In this document: piece by piece, positions 1 to 5,181 of the stretch | Layout of the letters: each line of letters begins with the position of its first letter | How positions within the stretch are numbered: the first letter of the stretch is position 1 | NCBI GenBank assembly: GCA_017420825.1 | Contig: JAFQNU010000103.1 | Span: 1 to 5,956 of the forward strand | Direction of reading: 5' to 3' | Origin: Clostridia bacterium | Lineage (GTDB): Bacteria; Bacillota; Clostridia; UBA1381 | DNA length: 5,956 nucleotides | The notes under the pieces: model-generated | Databases searched by the model: none | The model's input: the letters and a program-made list of their open reading frames with translations, nothing else | What the model was told of the DNA's origin: nothing | Position numbers and translations under genes: made by a program

Positions 1-101
1 GCAATCTCAACATCATGCAAGCAATCTGCAAGCATTATGTCTCCAAGCACGTTTTTTGCAAACACTGTGCTTCCTGCACCCAAAAATGTAACCTTTACCA
101 T
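1..101 (-). CDS. GH4 family alpha-galactosidase/alpha-glucosidase, N-terminal fragment (runs off left edge)
   Basis: Only the first 33 codons plus two bases lie in the window; the gene continues left of base 1. The peptide begins MVKVTFLGAGSTVFAKNVLG and goes on DIMLADCLHDVEI. The GAGSTVFAKNVLGD stretch (residues 8-21) is the N-terminal dinucleotide-binding loop typical of glycoside hydrolase family 4 enzymes of the alpha-galactosidase/alpha-glucosidase (MelA/AglA) branch; 6-phospho-glycosidases of the family usually differ here. Family members are cytoplasmic and use NAD plus a divalent metal in an oxidation-elimination mechanism to cleave glycosides. The ATG is preceded by GTGAGG at a rather short 3-nt distance. 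The gene diverges from an AraC-type regulator, the usual arrangement for a sugar-inducible glycosidase. The family call is firm for so short a piece; the exact sugar specificity (galactoside, glucoside or galacturonide) cannot be decided because the catalytic region is outside the window. Confidence 0.85.
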   Translation of the reverse strand, partial: MVKVTFLGAGSTVFAKNVLGDIMLADCLHDVEI

Positions 102-131
102 TTACCTCACTCACTTTCAGTTTAATTTATG

Positions 132-159
132 ATTTAATATTATCAAAATATTTTGTAAA
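132..159 (-). promoter_or_regulatory. possible promoter of the GH4 gene
   Basis: Read on the minus strand, TTTACA (159-154) is followed after 16 nt by TTAAAT (137-132), a weak -35/-10 pair that would start transcription near base 125, about 24 nt before the GH4 start codon. The -10 matches the consensus at only four of six positions, as might be expected for an activator-dependent promoter, and the region is so AT-rich that other choices are possible. Confidence 0.3.
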
Positions 160-172
160 ATAACATTGCAAT
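144..172. promoter_or_regulatory. possible operator: two palindromes in the GH4/AraC divergent promoter region
   Basis: A perfect 12-bp palindrome, CAAAATATTTTG, occupies 144-155, and an 8-bp palindrome, ATTGCAAT, occupies 165-172. Their centres are 19 bp apart, and the second overlaps the -35 element of the regulator. The first lies inside the proposed GH4 promoter. AraC-type proteins more often bind direct repeats, so the assignment as an operator is inference only, and AT-rich palindromes of this size can arise by chance. Confidence 0.25.
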
Positions 173-195
173 ATGTCACCACTTTATGTTATAAT
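166..195 (+). promoter_or_regulatory. sigma-A promoter of the AraC-family gene
   Basis: TTGCAA (166-171) and a perfect TATAAT (190-195) are separated by 18 nt. Transcription would start around base 202, giving a very short leader that carries the GGAGG ribosome binding site at 206-210, 7 nt before the ATG. Confidence 0.65.
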
Positions 196-217
196 GTAAC
201 TTATCGGAGGTGTTCAT

Positions 218-979
218 ATGTATAAAGAAATACTACTTATTAACCGACATTTTAAGGACTTAAATCCCCTACTTTTAGGAACGGAGGATTGTAAAAGCGG
301 TCACTGTGCCGGTTTTACCGTAAGAGACTACTATCTTGTACATTTTGTAAAAAGCGGAAAGGGTGTTATAAAATCTCCGTACGGAACCTTTCCCGTTAAA
401 AAAAACCAGATTTTTGTTATACGCCCAAATGAGATTAATGTCTACCGGGCAGATAAGGACGAGCCATGGGATTATATATGGTTCGGCTGTAACGGAGAAA
501 CAGCCAAGTGCTTTTCAAACGGTGATAAGGTTGTATATGATTATAACGGTAACATTTTCTATGAACTGCTCAACACCTCAAAGCTTAATAACATGCGGGA
601 AGAATTTGTAACCTCTAAAATATTGGAGCTTATGTGCGAGCTGTTTGACAAAAAGGATAATTCGGTAAATTATACACAAATTTGCGCCGATTACATAGAT
701 GCTCATTTTATGGAAAACATAAGTGTTGACAGTATCTCAAAAATTATAGGTCTTAACAGAAGATATTTGTCAAGAATTTTCAAAAAAACCTACAACAAGA
801 CAATACAGGAATACATTATAGATAAAAGGATTAATCAGGCAAAAAAGCTACTTACAGATAAATATATGGTCTATGAGGTGGCACAGTTATGTGGATATGA
901 AGATGTGTTTAATTTTTCAAGAATGTTTAAAAAACATGTAGGTGTATCACCGAATTTTTATAAAAACAATGGAGCATAA
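218..979 (+). CDS. AraC-family transcriptional regulator (AraC-type cupin sensor + two helix-turn-helix motifs)
   Basis: This is a 253-residue cytoplasmic DNA-binding regulator of normal family length. Residues about 25-100 match the AraC-type sugar-binding cupin: YYLVHFVKSGKGVI, then a glycine turn and VKKNQIFVIRPNEINVYRAD, ending in PWDYIWFGCNG. Residues about 153-250 form the AraC DNA-binding domain. The first helix-turn-helix is around ISVDSISKIIGLNRRYLSRI (168-187). The second, around 218-249, contains the family signature VAQLCGYEDVFNFSRMFKKH followed by GVSP. The ATG has a GGAGG site 7 nt upstream. The gene stands back to back with the GH4 glycosidase, 116 bp apart, so it most likely senses the sugar or its product and activates that gene, in the manner of MelR/RafR-type activators; this role is inference from context. 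I see no clear terminator hairpin after the stop. The inducer cannot be read from the sequence. Confidence 0.93.
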   Translation: MYKEILLINRHFKDLNPLLLGTEDCKSGHCAGFTVRDYYLVHFVKSGKGVIKSPYGTFPVKKNQIFVIRPNEINVYRADKDEPWDYIWFGCNGETAKCFSNGDKVVYDYNGNIFYELLNTSKLNNMREEFVTSKILELMCELFDKKDNSVNYTQICADYIDAHFMENISVDSISKIIGLNRRYLSRIFKKTYNKTIQEYIIDKRINQAKKLLTDKYMVYEVAQLCGYEDVFNFSRMFKKHVGVSPNFYKNNGA

Positions 980-1032
980 TTATATAAAATCGTGTTAATT
1001 TTACAAAATAACAATAAAGTTTTAATATTAGA

Positions 1033-1061
1033 TTGATTTAGTTATAAAATTATGTTATACT
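1033..1061 (+). promoter_or_regulatory. extended -10 sigma-A promoter of the PurF-like gene
   Basis: TTGATT (1033-1038) is followed after 17 nt by TATACT (1056-1061), with TG one base upstream of the -10 (1053-1054), giving an extended -10 element. Transcription should begin near 1068, leaving roughly a 25-nt leader. That is too short for a purine riboswitch, so control by PurR/guanine riboswitch-type leaders is not seen here. Confidence 0.7.
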
Positions 1062-1078
1062 AATGTTATTAATTGCAG

Positions 1079-1085
1079 AAAGAGG
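1079..1085 (+). promoter_or_regulatory. ribosome binding site that fixes the PurF-like start at 1094
   Basis: AAAGAGG lies 8 nt before the ATG at 1094, an ideal distance. The in-frame TTG at 1073 lies only a few bases after the predicted transcription start and has no purine-rich site before it, so the protein is called from 1094 and begins MGGFFG, in register with the MCGIxG start of PurF proteins. Confidence 0.8.
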
Positions 1086-1093
1086 TACTTTAT

Positions 1094-2503
1094 ATGGGCG
1101 GATTTTTTGGTGTGGCATCACACGAGGATTGCGTATTTGATTTATTTTATGGTATAGATTATCACTCACATTTAGGTACAAGACGTGCCGGAATGGCAGT
1201 ATATGACGACGAAAACGGATTTGACAAGGCTATTCATAATATTGAAAACACAGCATTTCGTACTAAATTTACCGACGAGTCAAATTCAATGCATGGTAGA
1301 TTTGGAATTGGCTGTATTTCTGATTTCGAAGCTCAGCCTATACTCATTCGTTCCCACCATGGTACCTATGCAATCACAACTGTCGGCAAAATAAATAATA
1401 TGGAAGAGATTGCCGAAGAAATTATAAAAAAACATACTCATTTTTTTGAAATGCAGAACGGCACAATCAATCAGACAGAGCTTGTTGCCGCCATTATTAA
1501 TCAAAAGGAAAATTTTATAGACGGAATAAAATATGCCCAGGAATTAATAGAAGGCTCAATGAGTATGCTGATTTTAACCCCCAAGGGTATTTATGCCGCA
1601 AGAGACAAACTCGGCAGAACTCCGATTATTATAGGCAAGAAAGAAAATGCATACTGTGCAAGCTTTGAAAGCTTTGCATATTTGAATTTAGGCTACTCAG
1701 ATTATAAGGAGCTTGGTCCTGGTGAAATTGTTGTTTTTGATGCAGACAGTATTAATACCATTTCTGCTCCAGGTAAGGATATGAAGATATGTACATTTTT
1801 ATGGGTATATTATGGTTATCCATCATCAACCTATGAGGGTGTAAATGTTGAGCATATGCGTTACAACTGCGGAAAGTGTCTTGCAAAACGTGACGAGGGA
1901 TTAAATCCCGACCTTGCCGCAGGGATACCCGATTCAGGCATAGCTCATGCAATAGGTTATTCAAACGAGTCAAAAATTCAATACTCAAGACCGTTTGTAA
2001 AATACACTCCCACCTGGCCACGTTCATTCCTGCCCACACACCAGAGCAAGCGTAACCTTATCGCAAAAATGAAACTTATACCAATACACGATTTGATTGA
2101 AGATAAGAGTCTTTTGCTTATAGATGATTCAATTGTAAGAGGAACACAACTCGGCGAAACCACAGAATTTTTATATGACAGCGGTGCTAAAGAGGTTCAT
2201 ATCAGAACAGGGTGCCCACCTATTATGTTTGGTTGTAAGTATCTGAATTTTTCACGTTCAACCTCCGAAATGGAGCTTATTACCAGACGTGTTATTGCAG
2301 AACTTGAGGATGGAAATCCTGAACCTGAGGTATTATATGAATATGCTGACCCTGATAGTGAAAGATATAAAAACATGGTAGAAAAAATAAGAGAAAAGCT
2401 TCATTTTACTACTCTTAAATATTTAAGACTTGATGATATGTTAAACTCAACAGGACTTGACACAAAAAAACTTTGTACCTACTGTTGGAATGGTAAGGAA
2501 TAA
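1094..2503 (+). CDS. PurF-like (amidophosphoribosyltransferase family) protein lacking the glutaminase nucleophile
   Basis: This 469-residue protein aligns along its whole length with glutamine PRPP amidotransferase, which makes phosphoribosylamine in the first step of purine synthesis. The N-terminal Ntn glutaminase domain (about 1-225) is recognisable (GxxGIG at 68-73, EAQP 79-82, GSMSMLILTPKGIYAARDKL from 154), but the Cys that should follow Met is Gly2. The HRGQD loop reads HLGTR (26-30), the HNGN oxyanion motif reads TVGK (96-99), and the HxRY arginine is absent. The phosphoribosyltransferase domain keeps IPDSG (278-282) and the PRPP motif IDDSIVRGT (343-351). Cys233, Cys381, Cys461 and Cys464 match the four 4Fe-4S ligands of Bacillus-type PurF. 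It therefore probably cannot use glutamine; it may use free ammonia, act as a PRPP-dependent or regulatory paralogue, or catalyse another reaction. Automatic pipelines would label it PurF. It is monocistronic, between its own promoter and a terminator. Confidence 0.85.
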   Translation: MGGFFGVASHEDCVFDLFYGIDYHSHLGTRRAGMAVYDDENGFDKAIHNIENTAFRTKFTDESNSMHGRFGIGCISDFEAQPILIRSHHGTYAITTVGKINNMEEIAEEIIKKHTHFFEMQNGTINQTELVAAIINQKENFIDGIKYAQELIEGSMSMLILTPKGIYAARDKLGRTPIIIGKKENAYCASFESFAYLNLGYSDYKELGPGEIVVFDADSINTISAPGKDMKICTFLWVYYGYPSSTYEGVNVEHMRYNCGKCLAKRDEGLNPDLAAGIPDSGIAHAIGYSNESKIQYSRPFVKYTPTWPRSFLPTHQSKRNLIAKMKLIPIHDLIEDKSLLLIDDSIVRGTQLGETTEFLYDSGAKEVHIRTGCPPIMFGCKYLNFSRSTSEMELITRRVIAELEDGNPEPEVLYEYADPDSERYKNMVEKIREKLHFTTLKYLRLDDMLNSTGLDTKKLCTYCWNGKE

Positions 2504-2510
2504 AAAATAC

Positions 2511-2543
2511 GAGAGATTGTCTAAGACAATCTCTCATTTTTTT
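2511..2543. terminator. bidirectional intrinsic terminator between the PurF-like and beta-lactamase-family genes
   Basis: A perfect 10-bp stem, GAGAGATTGT (2511-2520) with ACAATCTCTC (2526-2535), closes a 5-nt loop CTAAG and is followed by seven T residues (2537-2543) on the plus strand. On the minus strand the same hairpin is followed by TATTTTTTA, so it can stop transcripts from both converging genes. It starts 8 nt after the PurF-like stop codon, and the T tract overlaps the hydrolase stop codon. Confidence 0.92.
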
Positions 2544-3723
2544 ACAGACAAGAATAAATTGTATTTCTTACTCTCGGCTGATAGTATTCCTCTCTCGGAT
2601 TTAATGTGTGCTTTGCATAAACTGCTGCAAGCCCGATTTTCGGGTCGATATAAACAGAAGCACCTGCTGCTCCTCCCCAACCAAATTCTCCTACATTCGA
2701 AAGTGAACCGCCTCCAGCTCTATCTATCATTGTTCTCACACCTAATCCATAACCATAGCCTGCAAGCTGTCTCCAGTTAAAGGTTTTTATCTGATTTTCG
2801 TCCAACGTATTTGTTCTCATAAGCTCAACTGTTGCAGGAGTTAAAATTCTTTCTCCGTTTGTTCCTGTGCCATAATTAGCAAGAGCTTCTGCAAGCTTTA
2901 TGTAATCGGAAACAGTTGTTATAATGCCTGCACCGCCACTGTCATATTCCTCTCCATGTATATGAGAATTTCCAAATCCAACATCAACAAAGGTACCATC
3001 CTTTGCTCTGCCGTATTTTTGTGCCTCAACCATGTCAAAATTACCTGTGTTTCCCTCAGGCACAAACTGATACTGTGCCGCCATGTTCTTTTCTATTTCA
3101 GGAGTCAGGTGATAGACACTGTTATTCATTCCTAACGGCTCAAATATATTTTCTTTTACATAATCTCTGAACTTCTTACCCGACACAATCTCAACAAGAC
3201 CTGCAAGCACATCATGACATAAGCTGTACTGAAATCTTTCTCCCGGCTCAAAACTCAGTAGATCAGATGCTATACATCTTGTAACAATCGAAGTATTCAT
3301 TTTTCCATCGGTAAGCTCACGAGCCTTTTTAAATGCATCTGTTCCTGAATTGTATGTAAGCCCTGCTGTCATATTAAAAAGATTTTTAACTGTTATATCC
3401 TTCTCGGCTTTAACAATCTCTCCATTTTCCTTTTTTATATACATATCCTTATATTCACTTATATAATCATATAAGGGGTCTGTCAGCAAAATCTTTCCCT
3501 GCTCCAACAATTGCAAAGCCGCTGTAACTGTTGTAATCTTTGAACAAGAATACATATTAAAATATTCCTTGCCTGTCATCTGTGTTTTTTTCTGTAAATC
3601 AGAGTATCCGCATGAGTATTCAAAAACTGGCTTGCCCTCAACACTTACCATTATTGTATTACCCGGAGCATGATCGCTTTCTACAAAATGCTCCATTAAA
3701 TTTTTCAGCTTATCAAAATTCAT
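2542..3723 (-). CDS. beta-lactamase-family (class C/DD-peptidase-like) serine hydrolase
   Basis: This 393-residue protein has the serine beta-lactamase/penicillin-binding-like hydrolase fold (Pfam Beta-lactamase family). The SxxK motif is S59-C-S-K62 within YFNMYSCSKITTVTAAL, giving the nucleophile serine and general-base lysine. The second motif, usually YxN, reads YSLCHD (166-171). The third region reads GEFGWGGAAGASVYIDP (345-361), a common substitution for KTG/HTG in esterase-like members. No N-terminal signal peptide or membrane helix is visible (it begins MNFDKLKNLMEHFVES), so it is probably cytoplasmic; this argues against a role in antibiotic resistance or cell-wall trimming and for an esterase or peptidase. 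The ATG is preceded by AAGGAAGG with a 9-nt gap. The natural substrate cannot be told from the sequence. It is transcribed towards the PurF-like gene and shares its terminator, and it faces away from the CCA-like gene. Confidence 0.9.
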   Translation of the reverse strand: MNFDKLKNLMEHFVESDHAPGNTIMVSVEGKPVFEYSCGYSDLQKKTQMTGKEYFNMYSCSKITTVTAALQLLEQGKILLTDPLYDYISEYKDMYIKKENGEIVKAEKDITVKNLFNMTAGLTYNSGTDAFKKARELTDGKMNTSIVTRCIASDLLSFEPGERFQYSLCHDVLAGLVEIVSGKKFRDYVKENIFEPLGMNNSVYHLTPEIEKNMAAQYQFVPEGNTGNFDMVEAQKYGRAKDGTFVDVGFGNSHIHGEEYDSGGAGIITTVSDYIKLAEALANYGTGTNGERILTPATVELMRTNTLDENQIKTFNWRQLAGYGYGLGVRTMIDRAGGGSLSNVGEFGWGGAAGASVYIDPKIGLAAVYAKHTLNPREEYYQPRVRNTIYSCL

Positions 3724-3755
3724 TTGTCTTATCCTTCCTTATTAAATTTTTCTAT

Positions 3756-3784
3756 ATTTTATCATAAATATTTTTATTAATCAA
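3756..3784 (-). promoter_or_regulatory. promoter of the beta-lactamase-family gene
   Basis: On the minus strand TTGATT (3784-3779) is followed after exactly 17 nt by TAAAAT (3761-3756), five of six matches to the -10 consensus. The start point would be near 3750, about 26 nt before the ATG. The surrounding DNA is almost all A and T, so some chance matching must be allowed for. Confidence 0.5.
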
Positions 3785-3813
3785 TATAAAATCAATAATT
3801 TTTTATTTAACAA

Positions 3814-3842
3814 TTGAAATAATACATTATGTGTGATATACT
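3814..3842 (+). promoter_or_regulatory. extended -10 sigma-A promoter of the CCA-enzyme-like gene
   Basis: TTGAAA (3814-3819) is followed after 17 nt by TATACT (3837-3842), with TG one base upstream of the -10 (3834-3835). The predicted transcription start is near 3849. The in-frame ATG at 3829 lies inside this promoter, which rules it out as the translation start. Confidence 0.7.
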
Positions 3843-3851
3843 AATATGCAA

Positions 3852-3857
3852 AGGAGG
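3852..3857 (+). promoter_or_regulatory. ribosome binding site that fixes the CCA-like start at 3865
   Basis: A full-consensus AGGAGG sits 7 nt before the ATG at 3865. Starting there also gives a protein whose N-terminus (MNLNESVRHVIDKIENSGYK) lines up with the normal start of bacterial CCA-adding enzymes. Confidence 0.88.
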
Positions 3858-3864
3858 GTTGCAC

Positions 3865-5151
3865 ATGAATTTAAACGAATCGGTACGCCATGTTATTGAT
3901 AAAATTGAAAACAGCGGTTACAAGGCATATATTGCAGGTGCAACCGTCAGAGAGCTTTTAATGAGCGAGACTCCTGTTGCATATGTTATTGCCACAAATG
4001 CTCCCACAACTGCTATAAAACATCTTTTCAGAAAATGCTTTGACAACAAAATGAGAGTAAACTCGGTTACTGTAATCGAAAATAAAACTGCGTGCAATAT
4101 TTTTTGTACCTCAAATGATGAGGATATATCAGACTTATTTAAAAGCTTTGATTTTACCATAAACTCAATGGGTATTTCAGATAACGGAATAACTGATTAT
4201 TATGGTGGCATGGAGGACATTTCCGCGAAAAGGATTAATTTCACAAATGCCTCACAGCAAACATTTTCAGATAAACCCATACGAATTTTGCGTGCTTTCA
4301 GATATGTTGCATGGCTCAACTTCAAACTATCTCCACACGCAAAGCTAGATATACAAAAATATGGTGTACTAATCAAAAAAGCACAAGGAGACAAAATTCG
4401 TGAAGAGCTTGATAAAATTCTTATGTCGGATAATACCGAGGTATTCATGCAGATGAATGAGCTTGGGCTCTTAAAGCATATACTTCCTGAGCTTGATATA
4501 TGTTTCAGTGTTCCGCAAAAAAACAAATATCACATATATAATGTAGGAGAGCATATTATCCATGCTGTTATGACTACTCCCGATGATCCTGTAATCAGAT
4601 GGGCAGCGTTACTTCATGACATTGGTAAACCGATATGTAAAAGCACAGATTCAAACGGTATTATACATTTTTACGGTCATCACAAGGAGAGCGTAAGACT
4701 TGCCACCGAAATATTAAGAAGATTACGTGTTGATGGCAGTCTGTCAAAGGACATTCTAACATTGATAGAAAATCACGACGTTCGTATTGAGCCTACACCA
4801 CAAGGTGTAAAGCGAATGATGATGAGAACAGGCGGCGAATTATTCCCAAAACTTTTAACGCTCCAGGAAGCAGACAATAAAGCCAAGAACATGAAATACT
4901 TTCAGGATAAACTAAATAAGCTAAATGAAATAAGGCGTATTTATCAAAAAATCATAGCAGAACGTCACCCCTACAAGATTTCCGACCTTGCAATAAACGG
5001 CCGTGACCTTAACAAGTTAGGTTTTCGTGCAGGTCATGAAATTGGTGATACACTGTTGAAGTTATTGGAGGAGGTTTTAATTGACCCGGGTTTAAATACA
5101 AGAGAATATCTTATTATGCGAGCAAGACTGCATAAAAAGAAACGAGGTTAG
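3865..5151 (+). CDS. CCA tRNA nucleotidyltransferase/poly(A) polymerase family homologue with degenerate head domain and intact HD domain
   Basis: This 428-residue homologue of class II CCA-adding enzymes normally would add CCA to tRNA 3' ends. The head domain (about 15-145) is recognisable: AYIAGATVREL (21-31) replaces the usual VGGCVRDLL, and IATNA (42-46), DFTIN (96-100) and DYYGGMEDI (111-119) are kept. But the metal-binding DxD reads A39-Y-V41, RRD reads S-F-D96, and EDxxR reads DKPIR (136-140). The motif-E-like KIREELDKIL (177-186) remains. The HD domain (about 222-306) has H230, H251-D252 (LLHDIGKP), H272/H273 and H304-D305, as in metal-dependent phosphohydrolases. The C-terminal DLAINGRDLNKLG...GHEIG...LNTREYL pattern also matches the family. 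I infer loss of nucleotide addition with possible retention of phosphodiesterase/phosphatase activity or RNA binding. A true CCA enzyme probably exists elsewhere in the genome. Confidence 0.87.
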   Translation: MNLNESVRHVIDKIENSGYKAYIAGATVRELLMSETPVAYVIATNAPTTAIKHLFRKCFDNKMRVNSVTVIENKTACNIFCTSNDEDISDLFKSFDFTINSMGISDNGITDYYGGMEDISAKRINFTNASQQTFSDKPIRILRAFRYVAWLNFKLSPHAKLDIQKYGVLIKKAQGDKIREELDKILMSDNTEVFMQMNELGLLKHILPELDICFSVPQKNKYHIYNVGEHIIHAVMTTPDDPVIRWAALLHDIGKPICKSTDSNGIIHFYGHHKESVRLATEILRRLRVDGSLSKDILTLIENHDVRIEPTPQGVKRMMMRTGGELFPKLLTLQEADNKAKNMKYFQDKLNKLNEIRRIYQKIIAERHPYKISDLAINGRDLNKLGFRAGHEIGDTLLKLLEEVLIDPGLNTREYLIMRARLHKKKRG

Positions 5152-5181
5152 GGACGTATAGCCCTGACCTCATTTTTATTT
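5144..5181. terminator. bidirectional intrinsic terminator overlapping both converging stop codons
   Basis: GAGGTTAGGG (5144-5153) pairs with CCCTGACCTC (5162-5171): ten pairs with a single T-G wobble and an 8-nt loop, followed by ATTTTTATTT on the plus strand. On the minus strand the hairpin is followed by TTTCTTTTT. The left arm contains the TAG of the CCA-like gene (5149-5151) and the TAA of the flippase (5150-5148), so the terminator is built partly from coding sequence. Confidence 0.88.

Noticed and set aside
980..1032. Search for a terminator after the AraC-family gene
   Set aside because: The stretch is AT-rich with only weak short complementarity and no stable stem followed by a T tract, so no terminator is called.
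1073..1093. TTG start adding seven residues (MQKEVLY) to the PurF-like protein
   Set aside because: No ribosome binding site precedes it, it lies almost at the predicted transcription start, and the ATG at 1094 has AAAGAGG 8 nt upstream and matches the family's N-terminus.
1062..1093. Purine or other riboswitch ahead of the PurF-like gene
   Set aside because: The predicted leader is only about 25 nt, too short for any known aptamer.
1094..1100. Possibility that the missing PurF cysteine is a single-base sequencing error (GGC for TGC)
   Set aside because: The other glutaminase residues and motifs are also altered across the domain, so the Gly is consistent with the whole domain having diverged.
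3829..3864. Upstream ATG start adding twelve residues to the CCA-like protein
   Set aside because: It lies between the -35 and -10 elements of the gene's own promoter, and the ATG at 3865 has a consensus AGGAGG.
4200..4526. 108-codon open frame on the minus strand inside the CCA-like gene
   Set aside because: It is antisense to a clearly conserved domain, has a cysteine/serine-rich composition typical of shadow frames, and matches no family I recognise.
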